Source of the DNA: Roseiarcus sp963783175
Lineage (GTDB): Bacteria > Pseudomonadota > Alphaproteobacteria > Rhizobiales > Beijerinckiaceae
DNA: 64,000 bases
Direction of reading: 5' to 3'
NCBI GenBank assembly: GCA_963783175.1
Contig: CAWANG010000038.1
Location: 1-64,000, forward strand
Positions within the stretch are counted from its first letter, which is position 1. Every line of letters starts with the position of its first letter. This document shows, piece after piece, positions 38,240-46,785 of this stretch. The notes beneath the pieces are model-generated. The model saw only the letters and a list, made by a program, of their open reading frames with translations, made no database searches and was not told the origin of the DNA. Made by a program: the position numbers and the translations under genes.

Positions 38240-38752
38240 ATCGCGCGGCCCGGCGCTTTGTCGAGCCGGCACGAGGCGCGCCCCGGGCGAGGGGGATCAG
38301 GGCGGCAACAAACCAAGTACAAATCGGAGACCCGCGACAGGGACTCAGATTCGAGAACAAAGCGAGTCGAATCTTTGGGGGGACCCCGGAGGGCCTCTGG
38401 ATGATCGCTTCGTCGTCGCCCGTTCTTTTCCCGCCCCGGCTGAAGGCGAACCTGGGTCGCCGCGTACGCAAAGCGCCGGCAAATCAGTCGCTTGCCGAAC
38501 CGCTAACCGCCGCCGAGCTTTGTCGCACGCGTCTCCCGCCGTCAAGTCTGGTTGCTGAAACCTTGCCCCGGTTTGAGCGTCAGCGCACCAACCCGGGACT
38601 TGGGCGAAGGGACCGGGGACAAATGGGGTCAGAATCAGCGACGTTGCGTTTCGCTCAATTCGGCGAGCGAAACGCAACGGCAATTTCGGCCCCGCCGGAG
38701 CCACGGCAAATCATGGTCGCTAAAGGGTTAAATCCGGACGTGGCGGCGCGTC
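38240..38752. other. Gene-free region upstream of mlaE with one strong hairpin
   Basis: No coding sequence is convincing on either strand. The region probably holds the mla promoter and the end of the XRE-cupin transcript. The only strong feature is the perfect inverted repeat at 38642-38679, listed separately. The sequence GGGGACAAATGGGGTCAGAATC just before it looks like a fragment of an extragenic repeat. Confidence 0.5.
38642..38679. repeat. Perfect 15-bp inverted repeat, REP/RAYT-like hairpin
   Basis: CGTTGCGTTTCGCTC (38642-38656) is followed by an 8-base loop and its exact inverse complement (38665-38679). The flanking GGGGACAAATGGGGTCAG motif resembles repeats mobilised by REP-associated tyrosine transposases, from general knowledge. 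No T-run follows, so it is a poor intrinsic terminator. Confidence 0.7.
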
Positions 38753-39370
38753 TCAATCCATCATCGCCGCCTTGAGGATACAGACCATGGTCGCGTGCGC
38801 CGTCTTCTCGCCCAGGTTGCGGATACGATGGGGCATATCGCAGCGGTAGCGGACCGTCTCGCCGGCGCATACTTTCGCCGACGATCCGCCGACTTCGACC
38901 TCGAGCTCGCCCTCAACGACCGACAGGCACTCGACCGAGCCGCGAAGATGGGCGGTCGATTCGAGCACGCCGCCGGGATCGGCCTGAAAGTCATACCATT
39001 GCAGCCAGTCGACGGTCTTAAGCCAGCCGATCACCGCGAGCCGGCACAATCCGTCGTCGGAGACGAAGATCGGCGTCGTTCCGCGACGCAAATGTTCGAT
39101 GAACGGCCCCTCTTCGGCGCCCTGAAGCATCAATTCGATCGACGCGTCAAGCGCATGGGCGAGCCGCCAGATGGTCGTTAGCGTCGGGTTGGTCTCGTTG
39201 CGTTCGATCTGCGAGATGATCGACTTAGCGACGCCGGATTGCTGCGACAGGTCGGCGAGCGATAGTCCGTAGCCCTTGCGCAGCCGCAACACCGCCTGCC
39301 CGAGCTGGTTCGACAGCGAAGCCGCCCCGGCCTCGAGAACTTTCGCCCTGTCCTTGCCTTCAACGCCCAT
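38753..39370 (-). CDS. XRE-family transcription regulator with cupin sensor domain
   Basis: A 205-residue regulator. The N-terminal helix-turn-helix (LSLADLSQQSGVAKSIISQ, IERNETNPTLTTIWRLA) is followed by a C-terminal cupin (DPGGVLESTAHLRGSVECLSVVEGELEVEVGG, residues ~125-200, in several strands). This two-domain arrangement is that of PuuR/SutR-type repressors, which sense small ligands such as amines. It is on the opposite strand to the lactate permease ~580 bases away, with a cytochrome c relic between them. Confidence 0.9.
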   Translation of the reverse strand: MGVEGKDRAKVLEAGAASLSNQLGQAVLRLRKGYGLSLADLSQQSGVAKSIISQIERNETNPTLTTIWRLAHALDASIELMLQGAEEGPFIEHLRRGTTPIFVSDDGLCRLAVIGWLKTVDWLQWYDFQADPGGVLESTAHLRGSVECLSVVEGELEVEVGGSSAKVCAGETVRYRCDMPHRIRNLGEKTAHATMVCILKAAMMD

Positions 39371-39537
39371 CGCGCGCCTCGTCCTTCGGTCACATTATAG
39401 ACGATTTCGTTCGGAATATCGAACGGCGGCATGATCGATGGGCAGCGCCGGCGCGCGCCGAAGCTAGTCCTTCTCGGCGGGATAGGCGTAAGCTTGGGGA
39501 ACTCATGCTTGCGGCGAGAGGGGCGTTCTGGTTTTTT

Positions 39538-39837
39538 ATGCTGCTTTATACTGCGGACCAAGATCGGGCCGAAGCAGGCGACGCAAAGGCGGCAGGAGGC
39601 CGAGGTTTGCGCTGTCTGCCACGGCGTCGACGGGCTCGCCAAAATCGCCGAAGCGCCCAATCTTGCAAGTCAGAACGAGGCTATCTCATCGCTCAACTGT
39701 CAGCCCTCAAGAGCGGAGTGCGAAAGAACGAGATGATTTCGATCGTCATCCATGATCTTTCGCCGGCCGACATCGACAATCTGGCGGCGTACTATTCGGC
39801 GATCGAGATTTCCGCGGGCAAGCTCTCCGGTCAATAA
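39538..39837 (+). pseudogene. Class I cytochrome c relic with two frameshifts
   Basis: The heme motif CAVCHGVDGLAKIAEAPNLA is in one frame (39608-39668). The segment before it (EAGDAKAAGGRG) and after it (YLIAQLSALKSGVRKNEMIS, IVIHDLSPADIDNLAAYYSA) are in another frame, ending at 39837. Joined, they give a ~100-residue c-type cytochrome including the C-terminal helix, with a hydrophobic start but no clear signal peptide. Two single-base changes therefore separate it from a working gene. Confidence 0.65.
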
Positions 39838-39945
39838 GACCGGTCGAGGACTTGGCCGAGGCACCGGAAAACGAAGAGGGCGCCCGTGGGCGCGGAGGAA
39901 ACGGGTGAGCCGCGCGGCCTGATCGTCGCGCGCAGGAGGGTCTGA

Positions 39946-41550
39946 ATGTTCCGTCAGTTGCTTACGCCGGTCGCCGACAACCTGCCGCTGTCGTTCATCG
40001 TAGCCGCGCTTCCTGTCCTGACCGTTCTCGTGCTGCTCGGAGTCTTGCGCCGGCCGGCGTGGCAAGCCTCGCTTGCGGGACTCGTGGTCGGGCTTATTAT
40101 CGCAATCGCCGTTTGGAGCTTCCCAGCCTCTCTTGCCTGGAATTCCATCGCCAACGGCGTCGTCTTTGCGCTTTGGCCGGTTATGTGGATCGTCGTTAAT
40201 GCGCTGCTCCTCTATAACATAGCTGTCGAGTCGAGGCGGTTCGACGCCTTTCGGGCGTGGATCCTCAACCATTTGCCGAACGATCGCCGCGTGGTGCTGG
40301 TCGTGATCGGCTTCTGCTTCGGCGCGCTCCTGGAAGGCATTGCGGGCTTCGGCACGCCGGTTGCGATTACCTCGTCACTGCTTATTCTGGTCGGCTTTCC
40401 GGCGCTCGAAGCGCTGGTGCTCGTTCTGATCTTCAATACCGCGCCGGTCGCCTTCGGGGCGCTCGGCGTGCCAGTGACCGTGCTGGGCGCGGTGACGGGA
40501 TTGCCCTCCCCTGTCCTCGGGGCGATGATCGGCCGCCAGTTGCCGTTCATCGCGCTGCTGCTGCCATTTTACGTGATGGCGCTCTACGGCGGCGCGCGCT
40601 CGTTGCGCGCGTTGTGGCCCGTGCTGCTGGTCGCCGGGGGCTCCTTCGCGCTTTGCCAGTTCATCTCGTCGAATTTCATCAACTACGCGCTGACGGACGT
40701 TCTGTCTTCGCTCGGCTCGCTCATCGTGACCTTGGCGTTCCTTCAGGCCTGGAGACCTGCGCCGGAGCCCGAATTCGCCGTGCGCGGCCAAGCCGACTTG
40801 GGTCACGTCGCTTCTGACGTCGGGCCCTGGCAGGGCTGGCTGCCTTGGCTCGTCGTGACCATCGTCGTCATTTTGTGGACGACGTTCAACATCGCGGCGA
40901 TCGGGCAGCAGTCGATCCCCTGGCGGGGCCTCGACAAGATGATCTCGATCACACTCTACAACGACAAGCCGTACACCGCGGTGTGGGCGTTCCAGCCGCT
41001 GGCCACAGGCACCGCGATTCTCCTGTCAGCCGTCATCACCGCTGCGCTCGTCGGTATCGGCGTCTCGGACTTTTTTCGCTGCGTTCGAGCGACGATCGAG
41101 CAGGCCTGGCTAGCGGTTCTGACTGTCTGCCTCATTGTCGCTCTCGCTTATCTCATGAACTATTCCGGGATGGCGTACACGCTCGGGCTGGGCGCGTCTT
41201 CGGTCGGACACGCGTTCGTTTTCGTGTCGCCGTTCCTGGGCTGGCTCGCCGTGTTCCTGTCCGGGAGCGACACCTCGGGCAACGCGCTGTTCGGCAACCT
41301 CCAAGTGGTGGCGGCAAGACAGCTCAATCTTGATCCTGTGCTGTTCGCCGCGACAAATTCTTCCGGCGGCGTAATGGGCAAGATGATTTCGCCTCAGAAT
41401 ATTGCGACGGGCGTTTCGGTCACTGACCTGCGCGGACAAGAAGGCGTGGTCTTCGCGCGCACCTTCTGGCACAGCATTGTGCTGACGCTGGCGCTCGGCG
41501 TGCTGGTCGCAATCCAGCAATTCGTCGTTCCGGGCGTGATTCCACATTGA
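39946..41550 (+). CDS. L-lactate permease (LctP family)
   Basis: A 534-residue membrane transporter with about twelve helices that imports lactate or glycolate with protons. Signature stretches are FGALLEGIAGFGTPVAITSSL, FNTAPVAFGALGVPV, LSGSDTSGNALFGNLQ and FAATNSSGGVMGKMISPQN, all canonical for LctP/LldP. A GGAGG precedes the ATG. No lactate dehydrogenase gene is adjacent in this window. The XRE-cupin regulator upstream is a possible controller. Confidence 0.95.
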   Translation: MFRQLLTPVADNLPLSFIVAALPVLTVLVLLGVLRRPAWQASLAGLVVGLIIAIAVWSFPASLAWNSIANGVVFALWPVMWIVVNALLLYNIAVESRRFDAFRAWILNHLPNDRRVVLVVIGFCFGALLEGIAGFGTPVAITSSLLILVGFPALEALVLVLIFNTAPVAFGALGVPVTVLGAVTGLPSPVLGAMIGRQLPFIALLLPFYVMALYGGARSLRALWPVLLVAGGSFALCQFISSNFINYALTDVLSSLGSLIVTLAFLQAWRPAPEPEFAVRGQADLGHVASDVGPWQGWLPWLVVTIVVILWTTFNIAAIGQQSIPWRGLDKMISITLYNDKPYTAVWAFQPLATGTAILLSAVITAALVGIGVSDFFRCVRATIEQAWLAVLTVCLIVALAYLMNYSGMAYTLGLGASSVGHAFVFVSPFLGWLAVFLSGSDTSGNALFGNLQVVAARQLNLDPVLFAATNSSGGVMGKMISPQNIATGVSVTDLRGQEGVVFARTFWHSIVLTLALGVLVAIQQFVVPGVIPH

Positions 41551-41684
41551 GCCCGGCGTCTCGCGATCGGCCTCGCGCCCGCGCTTGGCGGATGCAGAAG
41601 AACAGCGCCGACCCACAGCAAGGCGCGATCGCGCGTCCGCCAGAGCACAATAAGCCCCCGGAGAAGGGCGAGGTAGGCGGGGTT

Positions 41685-41790
41685 CTAAACGGCAGCAAAG
41701 CCCGCTTTTGGCTGCCGCCGAAAGGCGACGAAGCCAAGTCCGCCGAGGCCGACCAACATCAGGGCCGAGATACTGCCCGGGCGCCCGTCT
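41685..41790 (-). pseudogene. Orphan PEP-CTERM-like C-terminal sorting tail
   Basis: On the minus strand the frame ends GSISALMLVGLGGLGFVAFR followed by RQPKAGFAAV and TAG at 41685-41687. A hydrophobic helix followed by a basic RR-type end is the layout of exosortase (PEP-CTERM) anchors. The PEP tripeptide is replaced by RPG and no upstream protein of length is in frame, so this is most likely the remnant of a lost secreted-protein gene. The rest of the gap 41551-41816 has nothing else recognisable. Confidence 0.4.
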
Positions 41791-41816
41791 TGCTCTCGCG
41801 AGATTGTGATGGGAGG

Positions 41817-42596
41817 CTAAAAAGCCCCCGGGAAGGCGCCGCCGTCGATGAGAATGTTCTGGCCAGTGATGAACCCTGCCTGCGCGCCGGCGAGGAAGGC
41901 GCAGAGGGCGCCGAATTCCGCCGGATCGCCGAATCGCCCGGCCGGGATTCTCGCCTTCGATTCCGACCGCGCTTGATCCACGCTGACGTTCCGTTGCGCC
42001 GCCGTCCGGGCGAGGCCCGCCTTCTGACGATCGGTCTCGAACGACCCGGGCTGGATCGAATTGATGGTGACGTTGTGGCGCGCGAACAGCCGCGCCGCCG
42101 AGGCGATGAACGCGGTTAAGCCTGCGCGCGCGCCCGACGAGACGTCGAGGCCGGCGATCGGCGCCCTGACCGAACTCGAGGTGATGTTGACGATCCGGCC
42201 GAACTTGCGTTCGGCCATGCCCGGCGCCAGCGCCTGGACGAGCGCGATCGGGGTCAGCATGTTCGATTCGACGCCCTTGAGGACATCCTCGCGGGTAATC
42301 TGGTCGAAGGGCTTGAACGGCGGTCCGCCATTATTGTTGACGAGAATGTCCGGGTCGGGGCAGGCGGCGATCAGCTCCGCGCGCGTCGCCGGATCGTCGA
42401 GATCGCCGAGGATTTCGCGAATTTGGACGCCAGTCGCCTCGCGCAGCTCGCGCCCGGTCCGGGCCAGCGCCTCCGCATCGCGGCCATTGAGGACGACGGC
42501 GCATCCGGCCTCCGCCAGCGCCCGCGCGCAGGCGCGGCCCAAGCCCTTGCTCGACGCACAGACGATCGCCTTGCGGCCCGCGATTCCAAGATCCAT
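41817..42596 (-). CDS. SDR-family oxidoreductase lacking the usual Tyr-Lys pair
   Basis: A 259-residue short-chain dehydrogenase. The cofactor site CASSKGLGRACARAL (~residue 15), the NNNGGPP loop and RIVNITSSSVRAP are typical. Where classic SDRs have YxxxK, it reads SSGARAGLTAF, so Tyr and Lys are replaced by Ser and Arg. This FabG-like subgroup with a substituted catalytic site is known but its reaction is unclear. The C-terminal FITGQNILIDGG is standard. It is divergent from the LpxH-like gene. Confidence 0.85.
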   Translation of the reverse strand: MDLGIAGRKAIVCASSKGLGRACARALAEAGCAVVLNGRDAEALARTGRELREATGVQIREILGDLDDPATRAELIAACPDPDILVNNNGGPPFKPFDQITREDVLKGVESNMLTPIALVQALAPGMAERKFGRIVNITSSSVRAPIAGLDVSSGARAGLTAFIASAARLFARHNVTINSIQPGSFETDRQKAGLARTAAQRNVSVDQARSESKARIPAGRFGDPAEFGALCAFLAGAQAGFITGQNILIDGGAFPGAF

Positions 42597-42729
42597 GCCT
42601 TATGCCCCACTCTCGACACTGCCAAGCTCGACAATTATAAGCGCTTCGCGTGCGCCGCGTCATCGAAGCGACACGAGAATCTGTGCAGAGAGTTCGTGTC
42701 CGTTCGCCCCCTCGCGAGGAGGCCTCCTC

Positions 42730-43572
42730 TTGTCCAAGTCCCACGAGACCCACCGTTACCGGACGCTATTCCTCTCGGATTTGCACCTGGGAACGCGCGG
42801 CTGCCAAGCTCATCTCATCCTGGATATGCTGCGCCATGTCGAGGCGGACACGATCTATCTGGTTGGCGACATTATCGACGGCTGGCGCCTCCGCTCCGGC
42901 TGGTATTGGCCGCAGACGCATAACGACGTCGTCCAGAAGCTCTTGCGCAAGGTCCGCCGCGGCGCACGGATGGTGTTCGTTCCTGGCAATCACGACGAGT
43001 TCGCCCGTCAATTCTTCGGCCTGACCTTCGGCGGAATCGAAATCAAGCGGCAAGCGGTCCATAAGGCGGCCGACGGCAAGCGCTACCTCGTCATCCACGG
43101 CGACGAATTCGACGTGGTTGTCCGCCACTCGAAGTGGCTCGCCTTCTTCGGCGACTGGGCCTACGATTTCGCGCTGTTCGTCAACACCCATTTCAACGCC
43201 GCGCGCCGGGCGCTGGGCTTGCCCTACTGGTCGTTTTCGGCCTGGGCGAAGCTCAAGGTCAAGAACGCGGTCAATTTCATCGGTTCGTTCGAGCGCGAGC
43301 TCGCCGGGGAGGCCAGGAAGCGCGGCGTCGACGGGGTGATCTGCGGCCATATCCATCACCCGATCATCCGGGAGATGGAGGGGGTGATCTATGTCAACAC
43401 CGGCGACTTCGTCGAGTCATGCTCGCTGGTCGTCGAGCACTACGACGGCCGGCTCGAAGTGCTGCGCTGGAAGAATCCCCTGCAGCTCGCCCCGCGGATC
43501 GAGGACCCCGTCTCGTTTGAGGACGGAGCCGCCGACGGGGTGGCGGAAGGGGCGCAAGCGGAAGCGGCCTGA
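42730..43572 (+). CDS. LpxH-like UDP-2,3-diacylglucosamine diphosphatase / calcineurin-like phosphoesterase
   Basis: A 280-residue metallophosphoesterase. All metal-binding motifs are present: LSDLHLG, LVGDIIDGW, VPGNHDE, IHGDEFD and CGHIHHP. The spacing and the C-terminal VNTGDFVESCSLVVEHYDG fit the LpxH-like group of alphaproteobacteria, implied in lipid A synthesis. No ATG is well placed; the TTG at 42730 has GAGGAGG eight bases upstream. The glycosyltransferase start overlaps the stop (TGATG), so the pair is one operon. Confidence 0.85.
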   Translation: MSKSHETHRYRTLFLSDLHLGTRGCQAHLILDMLRHVEADTIYLVGDIIDGWRLRSGWYWPQTHNDVVQKLLRKVRRGARMVFVPGNHDEFARQFFGLTFGGIEIKRQAVHKAADGKRYLVIHGDEFDVVVRHSKWLAFFGDWAYDFALFVNTHFNAARRALGLPYWSFSAWAKLKVKNAVNFIGSFERELAGEARKRGVDGVICGHIHHPIIREMEGVIYVNTGDFVESCSLVVEHYDGRLEVLRWKNPLQLAPRIEDPVSFEDGAADGVAEGAQAEAA

Positions 43573-44633
43573 TGCGAATCCTCATCGCGACCGACGCCTG
43601 GCGGCCCCAAGTCAACGGCGTCGTGTCGACGCTGGAGAGGATGACTCAGGCGGCGGCTGAATTCGGCGCGGAATTCGAATTCCTCACCCCCCAGGGCATG
43701 TGGACCGCGCCGCTGCCCTCCTACCCGGAGATTCGCCTGGCGCTGCCAAACCTCTGGCGGATCGACCGCCAAATCGAAGCGGCGGCGCCGGACCACATCC
43801 ATATCGCCACCGAAGGCCCGATCGGCTGGCTGACGCGGCGCTATTGTCTCCGGCGCAAACGGGTCTTCACCACAAGTTACCACACGCGCTTTCCCGAATA
43901 CGTGTCGGCGCGGTTCGGCGTGCCCGAATGGCTGACCTATGCGGGCTTGCGCTACTTTCATGCGCCCTCGGCCGCGGTAATGGCGCCGACGCAAACCATC
44001 GGCGCCGATCTGACCCGCCGCGGCTTCGCGCGCGTCAGGCTGTGGACGCGCGGCGTCAACCATGCCCTCTACCGCCCGCGAACGCAGCGCGCGCTCGATC
44101 TGCCGCGGCCGATCTTTCTGTCGGTCGGCCGGGTGGCGGTGGAAAAGAATCTCGAAGCGCTGCTTGGCCTCGACCTGCCCGGCTCGACCGTGATCGTCGG
44201 CGATGGGCCGGCTCGCCGAAGCCTCGAACGCCGCTATCGCCACGCCCACTTCCTCGGCGCCAAGCACGGCGAAGCGCTCGCCGACATCTACGCCAGCGCC
44301 GACGTGTTCGTCTTCCCCTCGCGCACCGACACGTTCGGGATCGTGCTGATCGAGGCGATGGCGAGCGGGCTGCCGGTCGCGGCTTTTCCCGCCGCAGGGC
44401 CGATCGACGTCGTCGCCCCCGGCGCGGGCGTGCTGGATGAGGACTTGAGGGCGGCCTGCCTCAAGGCTCTGACCCTCCCGCGCGAGCAGGCGCGCAAACA
44501 CTCGCTGCGCTTCACCTGGAAGGAAAGCGCGCGCCAGTTCCTCGACAATATCGAGATGACCCGGGTGGAGCGCCGGCAGCCGGCCCCGTCGCCCGACCGG
44601 GTCGGCGTCGCCCGGGTCGCCGGGCGCGGATAG
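43572..44633 (+). CDS. Family 4 (GT1-type) glycosyltransferase
   Basis: A 353-residue GT-B enzyme. The N-terminal RILIATDAWRPQVNGVVSTL, the HIATEGPIGWLTRRYC segment and the C-terminal donor motif SRTDTFGIVLIEAMASGLPV are diagnostic of alpha-glycosyltransferases such as MgtA- or SqdX-like enzymes. It probably adds a sugar to a lipid acceptor. Translation is coupled to the LpxH-like gene. The stop codon lies inside the terminator hairpin that follows. Confidence 0.9.
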   Translation: MRILIATDAWRPQVNGVVSTLERMTQAAAEFGAEFEFLTPQGMWTAPLPSYPEIRLALPNLWRIDRQIEAAAPDHIHIATEGPIGWLTRRYCLRRKRVFTTSYHTRFPEYVSARFGVPEWLTYAGLRYFHAPSAAVMAPTQTIGADLTRRGFARVRLWTRGVNHALYRPRTQRALDLPRPIFLSVGRVAVEKNLEALLGLDLPGSTVIVGDGPARRSLERRYRHAHFLGAKHGEALADIYASADVFVFPSRTDTFGIVLIEAMASGLPVAAFPAAGPIDVVAPGAGVLDEDLRAACLKALTLPREQARKHSLRFTWKESARQFLDNIEMTRVERRQPAPSPDRVGVARVAGRG

Positions 44634-44650
44634 CGCCCGGGCGGCTTTTC
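44620..44650 (+). terminator. Intrinsic terminator after the glycosyltransferase
   Basis: CCGGGCGC (44620-44627) pairs with GCGCCCGG (44633-44640) over a 5-base loop, followed within six bases by TTTT. The TAG stop is in the loop/stem, so termination is tight after the gene. Confidence 0.55.
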
Positions 44651-44759
44651 CAAGCCGATTCCAAATTTAGCCAAATCAAGCCAAATCCACCCAAGCCCGG
44701 CAAAGGAAATCCGAGAAAAAAGGTTTGGATTTCCTTGGATTCCCTTGACGATATTCTAG

Positions 44760-45005
44760 ATGACAAATGCGACCCAAGGCGTAGTATGCGCTGGACAGGC
44801 CGGCGCTACGGATGAACGAATGATTTATGTATCCTATAATGGTCTCGTGGATGCCGTCGTCTACGAGGTGAAAGATGCGTTTCCGCATCCACATGGTTTC
44901 AAGTCGGAGGTTGCGGATTATCAAGCTCGTCTAATAGCCACACGCGCTGTTGATCGCGCACTGCGCCAACTGGAAAGCGCGGAAAATCAGCAAAACGGTG
45001 AATAA
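44760..45005 (+). CDS. Hypothetical protein, 81 residues (island)
   Basis: No family is recognised. The centre (MIYVSYNGLVDAVVYEVKDAF, split by a turn) looks like a beta-strand followed by a helix, and the C-terminus (RALRQLESAENQQNGE) is helical and polar. A second ATG at 44820 is the more natural start by sequence pattern; neither has a strong ribosome site. Codons are less GC-biased than in the neighbouring LpxH/GT operon. It is the first gene of the 44.7-48 kb island. Confidence 0.4.
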   Translation: MTNATQGVVCAGQAGATDERMIYVSYNGLVDAVVYEVKDAFPHPHGFKSEVADYQARLIATRAVDRALRQLESAENQQNGE

Positions 45006-45046
45006 ACCGGTGTACAATTAGAGCGCGATCGCGTGATCTCCTTAGA

Positions 45047-45610
45047 TCAGCTTCGCGGTACACCCTGATCTTTGACGGATCGAGTTCTAATTGACGCGGC
45101 GGCGGGAGGAGGTGGTACGAAGGGTCCAAGAAACTTGGCCTTCTTAAATTTCATTACGTCCGCATGCCAACCCTTCATCTTTTCTTCTATATCCATCATA
45201 TGCGATAAGCGATATTCAGGATCGACGAGAAGCAATGCGTCTGGAATGTCGTCTGTTATTCCCCATAGTTGGTGGGCAAAGGCGTTACGCTCATTTTCAA
45301 CTGCTCTAATTGTCTGAAACGCCCTCTCAAACAGAGAGAATTCTATGTCTGTCAGCTTTGCCTTGCTGGCCGCGCTGATGACGTCGCGCCTCGTTCTGTC
45401 CCCGGTTATCGCCAAGAACATTGCGACGCCAGCGACCTGATCGGCCCCAAGGAGTGAGGCTAGATAGCGTCCTTCTTGGAGGTCAATTTCTGAGGCGATC
45501 CCGATGACCTCAGCTACGAGGGCTGCTAGCTGGGGCCTCTGTCCAAGGAAGCCTGGTCCGAGCGCAACCCCCGCGTTTGCCTTCACCCGAGACAGAAGCT
45601 GTGGGGGCAT
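45047..45610 (-). CDS. Hypothetical protein, 187 residues (island)
   Basis: Unrecognised. Mostly helical, with VKANAGVALGPGFLGQRPQL and a central segment VENERNAFAHQLWGITDDIPD. The NxxAH pattern there recalls helical proteins that bind nucleotides or RNA ends, but no active site is named. ATG 45610 has GAGGAG five bases upstream, better than the longer TTG start at 45631. It is divergent from the 63-residue gene at 45660. Confidence 0.6.
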   Translation of the reverse strand: MPPQLLSRVKANAGVALGPGFLGQRPQLAALVAEVIGIASEIDLQEGRYLASLLGADQVAGVAMFLAITGDRTRRDVISAASKAKLTDIEFSLFERAFQTIRAVENERNAFAHQLWGITDDIPDALLLVDPEYRLSHMMDIEEKMKGWHADVMKFKKAKFLGPFVPPPPAAASIRTRSVKDQGVPRS

Positions 45611-45659
45611 GGACTCCTCGTCGGAAGACAATTCTGTACTGCCGTGCTAGGGTGCTCGC

Positions 45660-45851
45660 ATGGAGGATCACAAGCACAATCCGCTCGATGGCATATCTGC
45701 TCGCGAGCGGCGAATCATGGGCCACCTTCTTCGCATGCCGCGCCAGCAGCAGAAGGACGCGCCGAAGCCCATGAGCGTCCAGGGAGTAGCTCAGAGGCGG
45801 CGGCGCGAGAAAGAGCGGGCACAGTCGCCAATTGACAGCAGCTCGACCTAA
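45660..45851 (+). CDS. Hypothetical small basic protein, 63 residues (island)
   Basis: Opens MEDHKHNPLDGISARERRIMG and becomes strongly basic (RRRREKER). No family is recognised. A strong terminator overlaps its stop codon, which supports it as a real transcribed gene. It could be a small nucleic-acid-binding protein; this is inference from charge only. Confidence 0.45.
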   Translation: MEDHKHNPLDGISARERRIMGHLLRMPRQQQKDAPKPMSVQGVAQRRRREKERAQSPIDSSST

Positions 45852-45868
45852 CTAGGTCGGGTCTTTTT
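45844..45868 (+). terminator. Intrinsic terminator after the 63-residue gene
   Basis: CGACCTA (45844-45850) pairs with TAGGTCG (45853-45859) over a 2-base turn, followed by TTTTT at 45864-45868. The stop codon TAA is in the stem. Confidence 0.65.
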
Positions 45869-45957
45869 CCACTATCAACCCCACAACAAGCTTCGGACCC
45901 GCGCGAGACTGAATGGCCTATTTTGCCATAGGATGAGCGCGCGGGAGGCGATCTTCC

Positions 45958-46404
45958 ATGAATCAAAAGCGGCTCGCGCTGTCCGCATTTGTGGCTGGTG
46001 TAATTATCGCTCCGTTAGCTCTTCAGGGACGCGGTGACTGGAAGAGAATTGCAGACCGCGTAACATGGGGTACTGAAGACTTTTGGGAACGGAATCATCC
46101 AACAGCGCCGCATTCAGAGCCCACGCCTAACCCCCCGATCGTCTATGGTCCGCCCCCTCGGGAAGGGACCTACTACCCCGACACGATCCATCCTGGCGAC
46201 GGGTATGACGGAACGACCGAAGCAGTGCCTCCACTTATCGGGGTGGCCGCGCGCCTATTGCCATGGCTTCTGGCGGCGATCCTAGGGGGAATGTCCGCAG
46301 CCATCCTCGGATACTTCATGCCTACCTTTTACGCCGTAGGCTTTCGAGGCGTCCCAAGCGTCTTGCGGTCATACCTTCGGTGGCTGAATGGACCGGGCGT
46401 TTAG
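45958..46404 (+). CDS. Hypothetical two-span membrane protein, 148 residues (island)
   Basis: An N-terminal helix (LALSAFVAGVIIAPLAL) is followed by a Pro/Gly/Thr-rich extracytoplasmic stretch (NPPIVYGPPPREGTYYPDTI) and a second strong helix (LLPWLLAAILGGMSAAILGY) near the C-terminus. No family is recognised. GGGAGG lies upstream of ATG 45958. It is the largest + strand gene of the island. Confidence 0.65.
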   Translation: MNQKRLALSAFVAGVIIAPLALQGRGDWKRIADRVTWGTEDFWERNHPTAPHSEPTPNPPIVYGPPPREGTYYPDTIHPGDGYDGTTEAVPPLIGVAARLLPWLLAAILGGMSAAILGYFMPTFYAVGFRGVPSVLRSYLRWLNGPGV

Positions 46405-46470
46405 GAAGCGCTACTATCCAGAGTGATCGCCGGGGCTGGCACCCCGGCTGATCGAATCATGACCAACGCG

Positions 46471-46504
46471 CCTCCTCGGCTAGTTCACACTAGCCGAGAA
46501 GAGG
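46471..46504 (+). promoter_or_regulatory. Hairpin covering the ribosome site of the 46513 gene
   Basis: CTCGGCTAG (46475-46483) pairs with CTAGCCGAG (46490-46498). The outer CCTC (46471-46474) can pair with GAGG (46501-46504) across an AA bulge, and that GAGG is the likely Shine-Dalgarno element of ATG 46513. The structure could hide the site until melted or bound. It could also be the terminator of the upstream gene, but no T-run follows. Confidence 0.45.
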
Positions 46505-46512
46505 GCGTTTTC

Positions 46513-46785
46513 ATGTCTGGAGATTGTCCAGCCGCCAACGATCACCGAGCATTCCTCAACGAGCGCTTCGGTTGGGAAGAAGGCGATACGATCCTTGAAT
46601 GCGGTCATTTCATTCTCGACACAAACGGCGAAGCCGTCGGCGTCGTCGTGACCGAGCAAAGAATAATCAGGGGTGGCGTTTGTGTTCGCGTAATACGCTG
46701 TCCCGAAAAGGAGGACAGGCCAAAAGAAGATTTCGGTCCGGAACCCTCTTGCTCTCTAATTCCTTCTGCACAAGCGGGCACTTAG
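46513..46785 (+). CDS. Hypothetical protein, 90 residues (island)
   Basis: Unrecognised. It starts MSGDCPAANDHRAFLNERFG and has DTILECGHFILDTNGEAVGVVV followed by a GGVCVRVIRCPEKE strand, with three Cys. ATG 46513 has GAGGG; an upstream ATG (46459) lies before the hairpin. Its 3' part overlaps an opposite-strand gene (46667-46888); both have good ribosome sites. Confidence 0.45.
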   Translation: MSGDCPAANDHRAFLNERFGWEEGDTILECGHFILDTNGEAVGVVVTEQRIIRGGVCVRVIRCPEKEDRPKEDFGPEPSCSLIPSAQAGT

